This document shows, in pieces, positions 16,229 through 26,324 of a DNA stretch of 33,039 nucleotides. The stretch is from assembly GCA_934463455.1 (NCBI GenBank), contig CAKSJU010000010.1, forward strand, positions 1-33,039, given 5' to 3'. Source of the DNA: an uncultured Clostridia bacterium. GTDB taxonomy: Bacteria > Bacillota > Clostridia > UBA1381. A program made the translations under genes and the position numbers. Each line of letters starts with the position of its first letter. Within the stretch, counting starts at the first letter, position 1. The notes under the pieces are model-generated. The model had not been told where the DNA came from. It did not search any database and saw only the letters and a list, made by a program, of their open reading frames with translations.

Positions 16229-16624
16229 ATGAAGAAAAAAGGTTTTTTAATTTCCGCCGCCGCTGCCGCAGTAATAACCGGAATTATATCCGCATATATT
16301 CTCACAGAGCGTTCCGTAGAAATAAAGGATAAAGAAGATATAGCGTCCGATGAGGAAAGCGTAGAAATTTATCGTCCTCAAATCACCTCCGAGCCGGATA
16401 TTCCCTCTCCCGAGCCTACCGTTGAGCCTATTTATTATATGGTTATGATTGAAAAAGATAAGCTGTGCCTTTTGGAGATAAACGGAAATGCAAGAAAAAC
16501 GGTAAAATCCGCAAAAATAACTCCTGAAGTTCTGCCCTCGGAGGATGTTGAGCTTTTAAAAAACGGAATACACGCACTATCTTTGGAAGAAGGCATTGAA
16601 ATAATGGAAAACTTTATAAGTTAA
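16229..16624 (+). CDS. Membrane-anchored BofC C-terminal-domain-like protein
   Basis: I choose ATG 16229 (131 residues). AAAAGGAG lies ten bases upstream, and MKKKGFLISAAAAAVITGI is a signal/anchor segment. A charged, proline-rich linker follows (about 45-70, SEPDIPSPEPTVEP). The last 60 residues resemble the BofC C-terminal domain: a strand YYMVMIEKDKLCLLEING, then LPSEDVELLKNGIHALSLEE and a final acidic helix ending NFIS. BofC proteins act outside the membrane, in B. subtilis on the SpoIVB-dependent sigma-K checkpoint. Here only the domain resemblance is claimed. It is a single gene between GH2 and groES and no terminator is obvious after it. Confidence 0.6.
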   Translation: MKKKGFLISAAAAAVITGIISAYILTERSVEIKDKEDIASDEESVEIYRPQITSEPDIPSPEPTVEPIYYMVMIEKDKLCLLEINGNARKTVKSAKITPEVLPSEDVELLKNGIHALSLEEGIEIMENFIS

Positions 16625-16707
16625 ATGTAAAAAAATGAAAATCGTCGAAAATCAAAGAATTTAAGAGTATTTTTAATATATTTGCTTATTGCTCCATTTT
16701 TTTACTG

Positions 16708-16735
16708 TTGCATAAAATAAGAAATAGACTATAAT
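16708..16735 (+). promoter_or_regulatory. groESL promoter
   Basis: TTGCAT (16708-16713) and TATAAT (16730-16735) are 16 bases apart, directly followed by the CIRCE operator. An overlapping second TATAAT lies at 16735-16740. Confidence 0.75.
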
Positions 16736-16742
16736 ATAATTA

Positions 16743-16769
16743 TTAGCACTCAATAGAGATGAGTGCTGA
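16743..16769 (+). promoter_or_regulatory. CIRCE operator (HrcA binding site)
   Basis: TTAGCACTC (16743-16751), nine bases, GAGTGCTGA (16761-16769). The consensus right arm is GAGTGCTAA, so one base differs. It overlaps the expected transcription start, so HrcA binding would repress groESL until heat shock. hrcA is not in the window. Confidence 0.95.
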
Positions 16770-16776
16770 TAATTAG

Positions 16777-17082
<306 letters not shown>

Positions 17083-17107
17083 TTTTTATATATTAGGAAA
17101 GGATTGA

Positions 17108-18742
<1,635 letters not shown>

Positions 18743-18763
18743 TAAAACAGGCAATTGCAAATA

Positions 18764-18797
18764 AAAAAGCGGTGTACAAAAGTACACCGTTTTTTTA
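18764..18797. terminator. groESL terminator
   Basis: CGGTGTAC (18770-18777) pairs with GTACACCG (18782-18789) around AAAA, followed by seven T (18790-18796). The stem is preceded by six A, so it could also work on the - strand, although no - gene ends here. Confidence 0.92.
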
Positions 18798-18808
18798 TTT
18801 GCCGGCTA

Positions 18809-18837
18809 TTGACATAAACCAGCTTCTATGCTATAAT
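18809..18837 (+). promoter_or_regulatory. Full-consensus promoter of the GH78 gene
   Basis: TTGACA (18809-18814), 17 bases, TATAAT (18832-18837), with TGC directly before the -10 (extended -10). All positions match the SigA consensus. It starts 12 bases after the groESL terminator T-run. Confidence 0.93.
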
Positions 18838-18876
18838 TATCACAAAACGGCTAAGAAAAACACGGAGGAATTTACT

Positions 18877-20835
18877 ATGCAAAGTTTTTGGATATGGAAC
18901 CGCGGAGATTACGAAATTTTTCATTCAAACCTTGCAAATGCGAGAAGGCAGGAATACGGAGTGGACTACCCTGTTTTCTGGAGATTATATGATGTAGACA
19001 GAAATGTTACTTTTTATGCAAAATTCAATATAGAAAAAAGCGGAGCTATGAAGCTTTATCTAAACGGTATCGGTTATATAATGATTGATAATAAAGAACG
19101 CTGCGCGGTCGGGGAAAAGATACATATCACACAGGGAGAGCATGTCTTTTTTATAAGAGTCACAAACCTCTCGGGACTTCCTGCCGCATATATAGAAAGC
19201 GATGTTATTGCCACCGATGATAAATGGTATACCGCAGACACGAACGGAAATCAAATAGCGGCGGGCTATGATGAAAAATATGATACCCCGAATAAAAACC
19301 CTGAGATTTTTCCTTTCCGCTATGAGAAAGTTTATCCAAAAAAACAATGCAAAACAAACGGGGGAGTTTTATTTGAGTTTGAAAAAGAGTTGTTTGGGTA
19401 TTTACTCATAAGCAACGTAAATCCCTCCGACAGGCTTTCAATCAGCTACGGCGAATCAAAAGAAGAGGCTTTGGATACTGCCTTTTCAATTATCAGAGAA
19501 AATGTAAGCGGAAAAAGCGAGTATAAGCTGGTGCAAAGAGCGTTCAGATATATTTTTATCAAAGGAAGTGCCAATGTCCGAATTTCAGCCGATTACGAAT
19601 ATCTTCCTCTTGAATACAAGGGCAGCTTTGAATGTGACAATGACAGCATAAACAAAATTTGGGATATGTGCGCATACACACTTCATTTAACTTCCAGAGA
19701 AGTACAGCTCGAAGCAATTAAGCGTGACCGCTGGCTTTGGGGCGGCGACGCATACCAGGCATACAAATTCAACAATTACCTGTTTTTGGATAAGGATATT
19801 ATAAAAAGAAGCACAATTGCGCTCCGCGGCAAAGAGCCTTTTAATGAGCATATAAATACAATTACCGACTACAGCTTTTTATGGGTTATCGGTTTGTACG
19901 AATATTATTTAACATACAAGGACTATGATTTTATAAAATTTATATACCCAAAAGCGGTATCATTAATGGATTTTGCAGCAAAAAGAATTAATGATGACGG
20001 ATTTATTATAGGTAAAGGAAACGATTGGATATTTATTGATTGGGCGGATATTGACAAAACCGGAGCCGTATGTGCCGAACAAATACTTTATATCGCCGCA
20101 AATAAAACAATGGCAAAGCTTTCGGACATACTTGGCGAAAACGAAGATATGTACAAACAAATTGCTAAAGATTATACCGCCAAAGTCAATCAATTTTTTT
20201 GGAACGAAGAAAAAGGCGCGTTTATTGACAGCTATGAATCCGGAAAAAACAATGTAACAAGACATGCAAATATTTTTGCCGTAATGTATGATATTGCAAC
20301 TGAAGCACAAAAAGAAAGTATTATAAGCAATGTACTTCTAAACAATGCCGTCGATAAAATTACAACACCGTATTTTGAAGGTTACGAGCTTGATGTTATG
20401 GGCAAAATCGAAAAATATGATTTTATTGAAAACAAGCTTCTTACATATTGGAAGGGTATGCTTGATTTGGGTGCAACAACCGTTTGGGAGGAATTTAATC
20501 CCGAAATATCAGGAATTGCACGCTATGAAATGTATGGGTTTAAATACGGGAAATCTCTTTGTCACGCATGGGGTGCCGCTCCGATTTACCTGCTTGGAAA
20601 ATATTTTCTCGGAGTGTCCCCAAAAGAAGCGGGATATGAGACGTTTGAAGTTAAACCATATTTGGGAGGCTTCAAATATATAAAAGGCACCGTACCTATA
20701 AACGGCGGAAAAGTTGAGGTATTTTTATCAAAAACCGAGCTTTGCGTTACCTCTTCAAAGGACGGAGGAACGCTTGTATGGAACGGTCAAAAATACAACA
20801 TAGAAAAAGATAAACAGTTAAAGCTTGTTTTTTAA
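18877..20835 (+). CDS. Compact GH78-type alpha-L-rhamnosidase
   Basis: I choose ATG 18877 (652 residues), with ACGGAGG upstream; the open frame further left runs into the promoter and terminator. The first 230 residues are beta-rich accessory domains. The (alpha/alpha)6 barrel follows, then a short beta domain (GYETFEVKPYLGG). Family catalytic positions are visible at Glu279-Ala-Ile-Lys-Arg-Asp284-Arg-Trp-Leu-Trp-Gly-Gly-Asp291 and Glu538 in TTVWEEF. No signal peptide, so cytoplasmic. At 652 residues it is much shorter than many GH78 enzymes (often 850 or more). The expected reaction is release of alpha-L-rhamnose from pectin fragments or glycosides by inversion; substrate is inferred from family only. 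Single-gene unit with its own strong promoter and a shared terminator. Confidence 0.82.
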   Translation: MQSFWIWNRGDYEIFHSNLANARRQEYGVDYPVFWRLYDVDRNVTFYAKFNIEKSGAMKLYLNGIGYIMIDNKERCAVGEKIHITQGEHVFFIRVTNLSGLPAAYIESDVIATDDKWYTADTNGNQIAAGYDEKYDTPNKNPEIFPFRYEKVYPKKQCKTNGGVLFEFEKELFGYLLISNVNPSDRLSISYGESKEEALDTAFSIIRENVSGKSEYKLVQRAFRYIFIKGSANVRISADYEYLPLEYKGSFECDNDSINKIWDMCAYTLHLTSREVQLEAIKRDRWLWGGDAYQAYKFNNYLFLDKDIIKRSTIALRGKEPFNEHINTITDYSFLWVIGLYEYYLTYKDYDFIKFIYPKAVSLMDFAAKRINDDGFIIGKGNDWIFIDWADIDKTGAVCAEQILYIAANKTMAKLSDILGENEDMYKQIAKDYTAKVNQFFWNEEKGAFIDSYESGKNNVTRHANIFAVMYDIATEAQKESIISNVLLNNAVDKITTPYFEGYELDVMGKIEKYDFIENKLLTYWKGMLDLGATTVWEEFNPEISGIARYEMYGFKYGKSLCHAWGAAPIYLLGKYFLGVSPKEAGYETFEVKPYLGGFKYIKGTVPINGGKVEVFLSKTELCVTSSKDGGTLVWNGQKYNIEKDKQLKLVF

Positions 20836-20843
20836 TACCAATG

Positions 20844-20912
20844 TAAAACCTCCTTGATATTTTAGTAATGCGGTCGCCAAACCATTTACTTTATATATCA
20901 CGGGAGGTTTTA
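20844..20912. repeat. Two-part inverted repeat after the GH78 gene
   Basis: TAAAACCTCC (20844-20853) pairs with GGAGGTTTTA (20903-20912). Inside, AGTAATG-C-GGT pairs with ACC-ATTTACT around CGCCAA, with small bulges. The result is a long arm with an internal loop. It is not followed by a good T-run, so it may be a 3' structured element rather than a terminator. Confidence 0.5.
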
Positions 20913-20937
20913 TTTGCATATTGTATTTATTAAACAC

Positions 20938-20973
20938 AAAAAAATAAGGAGTGTTTATAACTCCTTATTTTTT
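20938..20973. terminator. Bidirectional terminator between GH78 and the dehydratase gene
   Basis: A-run plus ATAAGGAGT (20938-20952) pairs with ACTCCTTAT plus T-run (20960-20973) around a seven-base loop. The symmetric A and T runs serve both convergent genes; the - strand stop codon is four bases away. Confidence 0.92.
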
Positions 20974-20977
20974 ATTG

Positions 20978-22837
20978 TTAAACTACTGCTTTTTCTCTTT
21001 TTTCATGATGAAAAGTAGGAACAATCTCCGCAAGTCTTTCAACACATTCATCAGTATTATTTGCGTCTGCAAACTCTTTAAGCTCACGCAAATCCTCCAT
21101 AAAAGAATTACCGTCAACTTCAATCTGCTGACCTACAAAAATACGATTGTTTGCTGTTTGTCTCAATCCCTCTTCATCCATTAAAAGCTCTTCATAAAGC
21201 TTTTCTCCCGGTCTTAATCCGGTAAACTTAATTTCAACATCCTTATACGGTCTTTTACCATGCAATCTGATAAGATTTTCTGCCAAATTTAATATTTTTA
21301 CCGGCTCACCCATATCCAGAACGAATATTTCTCCTCCTCTGGCAATGGTAGCCGCTTCCAATATCAGCGATACCGCTTCCGGAATTGTCATGAAATATCT
21401 TATAATATCCGGATGTGTAACCGTCAGAGGCTTGTTTTCGGCAATCTGTTTTTCGAAAAGCGGAATTACCGAGCCGTTAGAGCCCAAAACATTTCCGAAT
21501 CTCACAGCAATAAATTCTGTTTTTTTGCTGCCTTGCGCCATATACTGTACAATCATTTCGCAGCACCGTTTTGTCGCTCCCATAACATTTGTCGGGTTAA
21601 CAGCTTTATCAGTAGATACAAGCACAAATTTTCCCGCTCCGTGTTTCTTAGCAATATCCGCAACATTAAATGTTCCGAAAATATTATTTTTAATTGCTTC
21701 CTCCGGATTGGTCTCCATAAGAGGTACATGTTTATGTGCCGCAGCATGGAACACAAGCTCCGGTTTATATTTATCAAATACCGCATTGATTTTGTTATAA
21801 TCACGCACCGACGCGATTTCTATATGTAAATCCAAGCTGTCTCCGTATTGTATCCGAAGCTCCTGCTGAATATCATATGCGTTATTTTCATATATATCAA
21901 GAATAACAAGAGTTTTAGGTTTATTTTTTGCAATCTGTCTCGAAAGCTCCGAGCCTATCGACCCGCCTCCGCCTGTAACCAGACAAACCTTACCGGATAT
22001 TGTTTCCGCAAGCAGCGTATTATTAAGCTTTATAACATCTCTTCCCAAAAGATCCTCAACTTTAACCGGCTGCGCCTGTCCTAAAAGATTCTGTCCCTCA
22101 ATCAATTCATAAACAAACGGAATAACGTTTATTTCACATTCCGTCTCGGAACAAATGCTTAAAATTCTCTTTTTTTCCTTTTTGTCGCACGATGGGATAG
22201 CAAAAAGTATTGTCCCTATTTCATATTTTTCAACCAATGCCGGAATATCGCTTGTAGTACCCTCTATAGGTATGGAATGTATTTTCCTGTGAAGTTTGTT
22301 TTCATCATCATCAACTATCACGCACGGCTTATATGAACATGCGGGAGATTGCAGCATTTCCTGCAATATCTGGCTGCACGTATCTCCTCCGCCTACTATA
22401 AGAGTATTTTCTTTATCCTTTGCCTCATGTCTTTGTATCGTACGATATATGTAACAATATCCCACTCTTGACGTGACAATCCCTATCATTGCAAACAAGG
22501 CGGAAATCAAAACAAAAATTTCACTGACCTCAAAATCAATCGCTCTCACTATTCCGTAGCTCACCGACGCTCCTACGGTTACCCAAACCATGCACATCAA
22601 AAATTCACGTGCGTTTGCATATTTCCAAATTATGCGATATATGCCTCCGAAAAATAAAGCAGCCAAAATACAAATCGCAGATAACCCCAATTCCGGTAAT
22701 ATATCGCTTACTGCCAAATGGACAAACGATACCGCATTTGACACAAAAAATGCCGTAAAACTTGTAAGCAAAAGAATTATACAATCAATAATCATCATTT
22801 GTACATTTCTCTTTTTTAAAAATTCTATAAATTTCAA
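20978..22837 (-). CDS. EpsC/PglF-type nucleotide-sugar 4,6-dehydratase
   Basis: The 619-residue membrane-bound short-chain dehydrogenase has four N-terminal membrane segments (about 14-35, 50-70, 80-100, 107-127). A Rossmann-like CoA-binding-type domain (145-260, NTLIVGGGDT) precedes the catalytic domain from 280. The catalytic domain has NAD motif TGGGGSIG (288-295) and STDKAVNPTNVMGATK (408-423), with Met419 in place of the usual catalytic Tyr, as in PglF/CapD-like enzymes. It probably converts UDP-GlcNAc to a 4-keto-6-deoxy sugar for a surface glycan. The start is TTG 22837 with AGGGGAGAG about seven bases upstream. It has its own promoter and is the only glycan-assembly gene in view. Confidence 0.88.
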   Translation of the reverse strand: MKFIEFLKKRNVQMMIIDCIILLLTSFTAFFVSNAVSFVHLAVSDILPELGLSAICILAALFFGGIYRIIWKYANAREFLMCMVWVTVGASVSYGIVRAIDFEVSEIFVLISALFAMIGIVTSRVGYCYIYRTIQRHEAKDKENTLIVGGGDTCSQILQEMLQSPACSYKPCVIVDDDENKLHRKIHSIPIEGTTSDIPALVEKYEIGTILFAIPSCDKKEKKRILSICSETECEINVIPFVYELIEGQNLLGQAQPVKVEDLLGRDVIKLNNTLLAETISGKVCLVTGGGGSIGSELSRQIAKNKPKTLVILDIYENNAYDIQQELRIQYGDSLDLHIEIASVRDYNKINAVFDKYKPELVFHAAAHKHVPLMETNPEEAIKNNIFGTFNVADIAKKHGAGKFVLVSTDKAVNPTNVMGATKRCCEMIVQYMAQGSKKTEFIAVRFGNVLGSNGSVIPLFEKQIAENKPLTVTHPDIIRYFMTIPEAVSLILEAATIARGGEIFVLDMGEPVKILNLAENLIRLHGKRPYKDVEIKFTGLRPGEKLYEELLMDEEGLRQTANNRIFVGQQIEVDGNSFMEDLRELKEFADANNTDECVERLAEIVPTFHHEKREKAVV

Positions 22838-22880
22838 AAATCTCTCCCCTTTTTCACAGCCATATTTATTGTTTTCTTAT

Positions 22881-22910
22881 ATTATAGCACAATACTTTAA
22901 ATCATGTCAA
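22881..22910 (-). promoter_or_regulatory. Promoter of the nucleotide-sugar dehydratase gene
   Basis: On the - strand TTGACA (22910-22905) and TATAAT (22886-22881) are 18 bases apart, with TGC before the -10. It begins eight bases after the citrate synthase stop. No terminator separates the two, so readthrough from citrate synthase is also likely. Confidence 0.85.
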
Positions 22911-22917
22911 GTAGTTT

Positions 22918-24279
22918 TTATCTGTCCTCCAGCGGTTTATACTGAGTATGCTTTGCCACATTTTTAAAAGCCGGCCTTACAATCTTGCTTGAGTTAATAA
23001 CCTCTTCCATTCTATGAGCACTCCAGCCGGCAATTCTTGCAATAGCAAAAATAGGAGTATACAATTCAAGCGGCAATCCCAGCATACTGTAAATAAATCC
23101 GCTGTAAAAATCAACATTTGCGCTTACTGCTCTTTTTCGCTTTTCGGCAAGCATACCGGGAGCAATCTTTTCCACAAGCTCATAAAGCGCAAGCTCATCC
23201 ATCTTATCTTTTTCTTCAGCCAGCGGACGCACAAATTTTTTCAGTATTGTTGTTCTCGGGTCGGAAAGAGTGTATACCGCGTGACCTATTCCGTAAATCA
23301 ATCCCGAACGGTCAAATGCTTCTTTTGATAATATCTTTTTAAGATATTCCTTCACCTCTGTCTCACTTGTCCAATCACTCACATTTGCCTTTATATCGTC
23401 AAACATTTCAACAACTTTCTTGTTTGCTCCGCCGTGGCGAGGTCCTTTAAGCGAGCCGAGCGATGCTGCGATGGTTGAATACGTATCCGTTCCCGAAGAA
23501 GAAACAACATGTGTAGTAAAAGTAGAATTGTTTCCTCCTCCGTGTTCCGCCTGCACAACAAGGCACAAATCAAGTATTTTCGCTTCAAGCGGCGTATATT
23601 GTTTGTCCGGGCGGAGCATGTAAAGTATTGCCTCCGAAGTGGTGAGCTCTGCCGGAGGAGTATGGATAAATAAGCTGTGTCCCTTTATGTAATGGTTACA
23701 TGCCTGATACCCATATACCGACATAAGCGGAAACATCGCAATAAGCTGCAAGCATTGTCTGAGCACATTTTCCGGAGAAGTATCATCCGGGCGTTCATCA
23801 TACGAATACATAGTCAAAACACTTCTTGCAAGCGTATTCATCATATCCTGAGACGGTGCTTTCATTATTATATCACGCACAAAGCTCGTCGGCAATGACC
23901 TGTATTCGGAAAGTATTCTCTTAAAGGTTTCAAGGTGTTCTCTGTTCGGAAGCTCTCCGAAAATCAAAAGGTATGCCGCTTCTTCAAAGCCATGACGTTT
24001 TCCCGAAGTAAATCCGTCAACAAGACTTTCTATATCCACTCCGTGGTAATAAAGCTTTCCCTCGCAAGGAATAATTTCACCGTCATCTATGGTATAAGAT
24101 TTAACTTCACCTATCTCTGTCAGACCGGTCAAAACTCCCGTTCCGTTTTTATTTCTCAAACCTCTTTTTACATCATATTTTGCGTAAAGCTCCGGATTTA
24201 TTTTTGCATTAGTTTTGCAAAGAGAACATAAATCCAGCACATCTTCTGTTATCTCCGAAAAATTTTTAACTTCATTCAT
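22918..24279 (-). CDS. gltA: Citrate synthase
   Basis: The 453-residue enzyme condenses acetyl-CoA and oxaloacetate to citrate. Catalytic residues are seen: His282 in GPRHGGAN, His333 in GIGHAVY and Asp390 in NVDFYSG, plus His246 in AEHGGGNNSTF. An N-terminal extension of about 60 residues precedes the citrate-synthase core (GKLYYHGVDIESL), a layout common in clostridial homologues. A 2-methylcitrate synthase cannot be excluded, but no prp genes are nearby. The ATG overlaps the holB stop as ATGA. No other TCA-cycle gene is in view, so it probably serves glutamate synthesis. Confidence 0.93.
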   Translation of the reverse strand: MNEVKNFSEITEDVLDLCSLCKTNAKINPELYAKYDVKRGLRNKNGTGVLTGLTEIGEVKSYTIDDGEIIPCEGKLYYHGVDIESLVDGFTSGKRHGFEEAAYLLIFGELPNREHLETFKRILSEYRSLPTSFVRDIIMKAPSQDMMNTLARSVLTMYSYDERPDDTSPENVLRQCLQLIAMFPLMSVYGYQACNHYIKGHSLFIHTPPAELTTSEAILYMLRPDKQYTPLEAKILDLCLVVQAEHGGGNNSTFTTHVVSSSGTDTYSTIAASLGSLKGPRHGGANKKVVEMFDDIKANVSDWTSETEVKEYLKKILSKEAFDRSGLIYGIGHAVYTLSDPRTTILKKFVRPLAEEKDKMDELALYELVEKIAPGMLAEKRKRAVSANVDFYSGFIYSMLGLPLELYTPIFAIARIAGWSAHRMEEVINSSKIVRPAFKNVAKHTQYKPLEDR

Positions 24280-25265
24280 ATCGCATGTCCTTTCTTTATT
24301 GTAAATGACAGATAAAGTGCTATCGCTCTTGCTGCTCTGGCATTAAGATTTGCATATCTCTCCAGCATTTCCTCCGCAATACCGAAAGTTTCTTCCGCTC
24401 TTACGCAGTATGCCGCTTCGGTTTTTCCCGCCAGCTCTTTCAGGCCTTTTTTCATGTCTGTATTAACCATAATGTTTTCCGCGCCCTCTTTTATAAGTAT
24501 AATATCTCTTACCATGCTCTGCCACAGTCTCACAATTTCTGCCATAGATTCTTTGTTTTCCTCAGCAAAATCGGCAATTTTAAAGGCGGATATTTTATGA
24601 CTTGAAAAAAGTGCTGACAACATTCTCGCCGCCGCCTCCCGCAGCGGAAAAAACCCCTCACTGTTCATTATTTTATCAGCCCTTCCGACATTGCCTCCCG
24701 CATAATTTGCAAGAAAATCCGCATCTGCGCCGGGATATTTCTTTTTGACATATTCTTTCAAAACTTCTTTTTTTATCGGTCGAAAACGAACAACAGCACA
24801 TCTTGAAATAACCGTCTGCAAAAGCTGAGACGTGCTTTGCACAAGTATTACGAAAACCGCATAATCCGGCGGTTCTTCGAGCATTTTTAAAAATGAATTT
24901 TGTGCCTGCTCCGTCATAGTTCCTTCTATGATATAAACTTTCTTTCTTGATTCAAAAGGCTTTATATACGCGTCGGAAACAACACCTCTCATTAAATCCA
25001 CGCCTATGCTTTTTTTGTCACCTGAATTGATATACTTTATATCGGGGTTGGTATCGGCTTTTGCACCTATACATGCGCCGCAGGCTCCGCACGGTGCTCT
25101 GTTTTGATTAACGCATACAAGCGATGCCGCAAACAATTTTGCCGCTTTTTTTTTGCCGACGCCCTCTTCTCCCTCGAATATATACGCATGCTGTACATAG
25201 TTTTCACGAACGGAGGAAATAAGCTTTTTCAATTGTTCTTCATGAAATACGTCATATCCGTACAT
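24276..25265 (-). CDS. holB: DNA polymerase III subunit delta'
   Basis: The 329-residue clamp-loader AAA+ subunit starts MYGYDVFHEEQLKKLISSV. It has a P-loop-like GEEGVGKKKAA (32-42), a zinc-binding set Cys51, Cys59, Cys62 and Cys65, and the core segment LKMLEEPPDYAVFVILV. TVISRCAVVRFRP contains the SRC motif. It helps load the beta clamp. AAAAGGAGG is its ribosome site. Clostridial holB usually lies near tmk or a PSP1-type gene. Here it is followed instead by citrate synthase, with a four-base overlap. Confidence 0.92.
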   Translation of the reverse strand: MYGYDVFHEEQLKKLISSVRENYVQHAYIFEGEEGVGKKKAAKLFAASLVCVNQNRAPCGACGACIGAKADTNPDIKYINSGDKKSIGVDLMRGVVSDAYIKPFESRKKVYIIEGTMTEQAQNSFLKMLEEPPDYAVFVILVQSTSQLLQTVISRCAVVRFRPIKKEVLKEYVKKKYPGADADFLANYAGGNVGRADKIMNSEGFFPLREAAARMLSALFSSHKISAFKIADFAEENKESMAEIVRLWQSMVRDIILIKEGAENIMVNTDMKKGLKELAGKTEAAYCVRAEETFGIAEEMLERYANLNARAARAIALYLSFTIKKGHAI

Positions 25266-25311
25266 AAGTTATTCCTCCTTTTTTATTTTACAATTAGCCG
25301 TCTTTCTTATT

Positions 25312-25340
25312 ATTTTAATACAATTTTGACGTTTTTGCAA
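25312..25340 (-). promoter_or_regulatory. Promoter of the holB-gltA operon
   Basis: On the - strand TTGCAA (25340-25335) and TAAAAT (25317-25312) are 17 bases apart, about 47 bases before holB. It is divergent from the YitT promoter 40 bases away. Confidence 0.65.
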
Positions 25341-25380
25341 GTATTATGCAATAAATGTATGAAATATTTACTATAAATAT

Positions 25381-25409
25381 TTGACATACTCTTTACTTTA
25401 TGATAAAAT
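25381..25409 (+). promoter_or_regulatory. Promoter of the yitT-rarA operon
   Basis: TTGACA (25381-25386), 17 bases, TAAAAT (25404-25409), with TGA before the -10. It is almost the same layout as the promoter at 3993-4021. Confidence 0.85.
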
Positions 25410-25454
25410 TGTATTAATAAGGTAAAATAAGAGTATTAAGGAGTGATCTTCAAT

Positions 25455-26300
25455 ATGAATAAATTTAAACCTATATTAAAAGACTACGTATTCATTATAC
25501 TCGGAAGCCTTATTCTTGCAATCGGAATAAATGTGTTTACTCTGCCCAACAAAATATCCGCAGGCGGTATTACGGCAATAGGCACAATATTTTTGTATAC
25601 ATTGGGAATAAAATTATCTTTAACAAACTTGGTTTGTAATGGAATACTTTTTTTCTTCGGTTACAAAAATCTCGGAAAATATGCAGTTATACAAACCGTC
25701 TCGGGAATTATATTGCTTTCTTTTTTCCTGGAAATCACCTCTTCCCTCCCCGTTTATGCAGACAACGAAATGATTGCGACAATATCGGGCGGAGTTTTCA
25801 TGGGCATGGGTGTCGGTCTTGTTGTAAAACAAGGTGCTTCCACAGGGGGCAGCGATTTTGCCGGACTGATTTTAAAGAAATTTTTACCGCATATTTCTTT
25901 GGCAAAGCTGATTATGTCCGTGGACTTTGTAATTATAGTTGTCTCGGGACTTGTATTTAAAAGCTTCACGGTGACATTTTACTCATTGCTTGCGCTTTTT
26001 GTCTCCTCGACAGTTACCGATAAAATAATTACCTTCGGTGATGATGCAAGAATGATACAGATATTTTCAACAGAAACCGAAAAAATTTCCGACCATATTC
26101 TCAAAGCATATGAGCGCGGCGTTACGGGAATTCGCTGCATAGGAATGTATTCCGAAAAAGAATCCGTAATGCTTATGTGTATTATAAAAGCAAAAGAGCT
26201 GCCGCGGTATCTGAAACTTATAAAAGAGCTTGACCGGCACGCCTTTGTAACAATCGGCAAAGTTCATGAAGTACTCGGCGAAGGCTTTAAAACAATGTAA
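25455..26300 (+). CDS. YitT family membrane protein
   Basis: I choose ATG 25455 (281 residues). AAGGAGTG is placed correctly for it, while the upstream in-frame GTG overlaps that site. The N-terminal two thirds contain about five membrane helices, with the family segments INVFTLPNKISAGGI and MGVGLVVKQGASTGGSDFAG. The last 85 residues are the soluble DUF2179 domain (RMIQIFSTETEKISDHIL ... VTIGKVHEVLGEGF). Transport function is presumed for the family but the substrate is unsettled. It is the first gene of an operon with rarA and a TM2 protein. Confidence 0.92.
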   Translation: MNKFKPILKDYVFIILGSLILAIGINVFTLPNKISAGGITAIGTIFLYTLGIKLSLTNLVCNGILFFFGYKNLGKYAVIQTVSGIILLSFFLEITSSLPVYADNEMIATISGGVFMGMGVGLVVKQGASTGGSDFAGLILKKFLPHISLAKLIMSVDFVIIVVSGLVFKSFTVTFYSLLALFVSSTVTDKIITFGDDARMIQIFSTETEKISDHILKAYERGVTGIRCIGMYSEKESVMLMCIIKAKELPRYLKLIKELDRHAFVTIGKVHEVLGEGFKTM

Positions 26301-26324
26301 TTTTTTTGCAGGAAGTGATTATTT

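Noticed and set aside
16643..16649. CGTCGAA, a one-mismatch Spo0A box upstream of groESL
   Set aside because: It is isolated, one base off consensus, and 60 bases upstream of the -35 box in A+T-rich DNA; chance match likely.
20844..20912. Integron attC site
   Set aside because: It is a folded inverted repeat of about the right size, but lacks the conserved GTTRRRY-type core sites and any integrase context.
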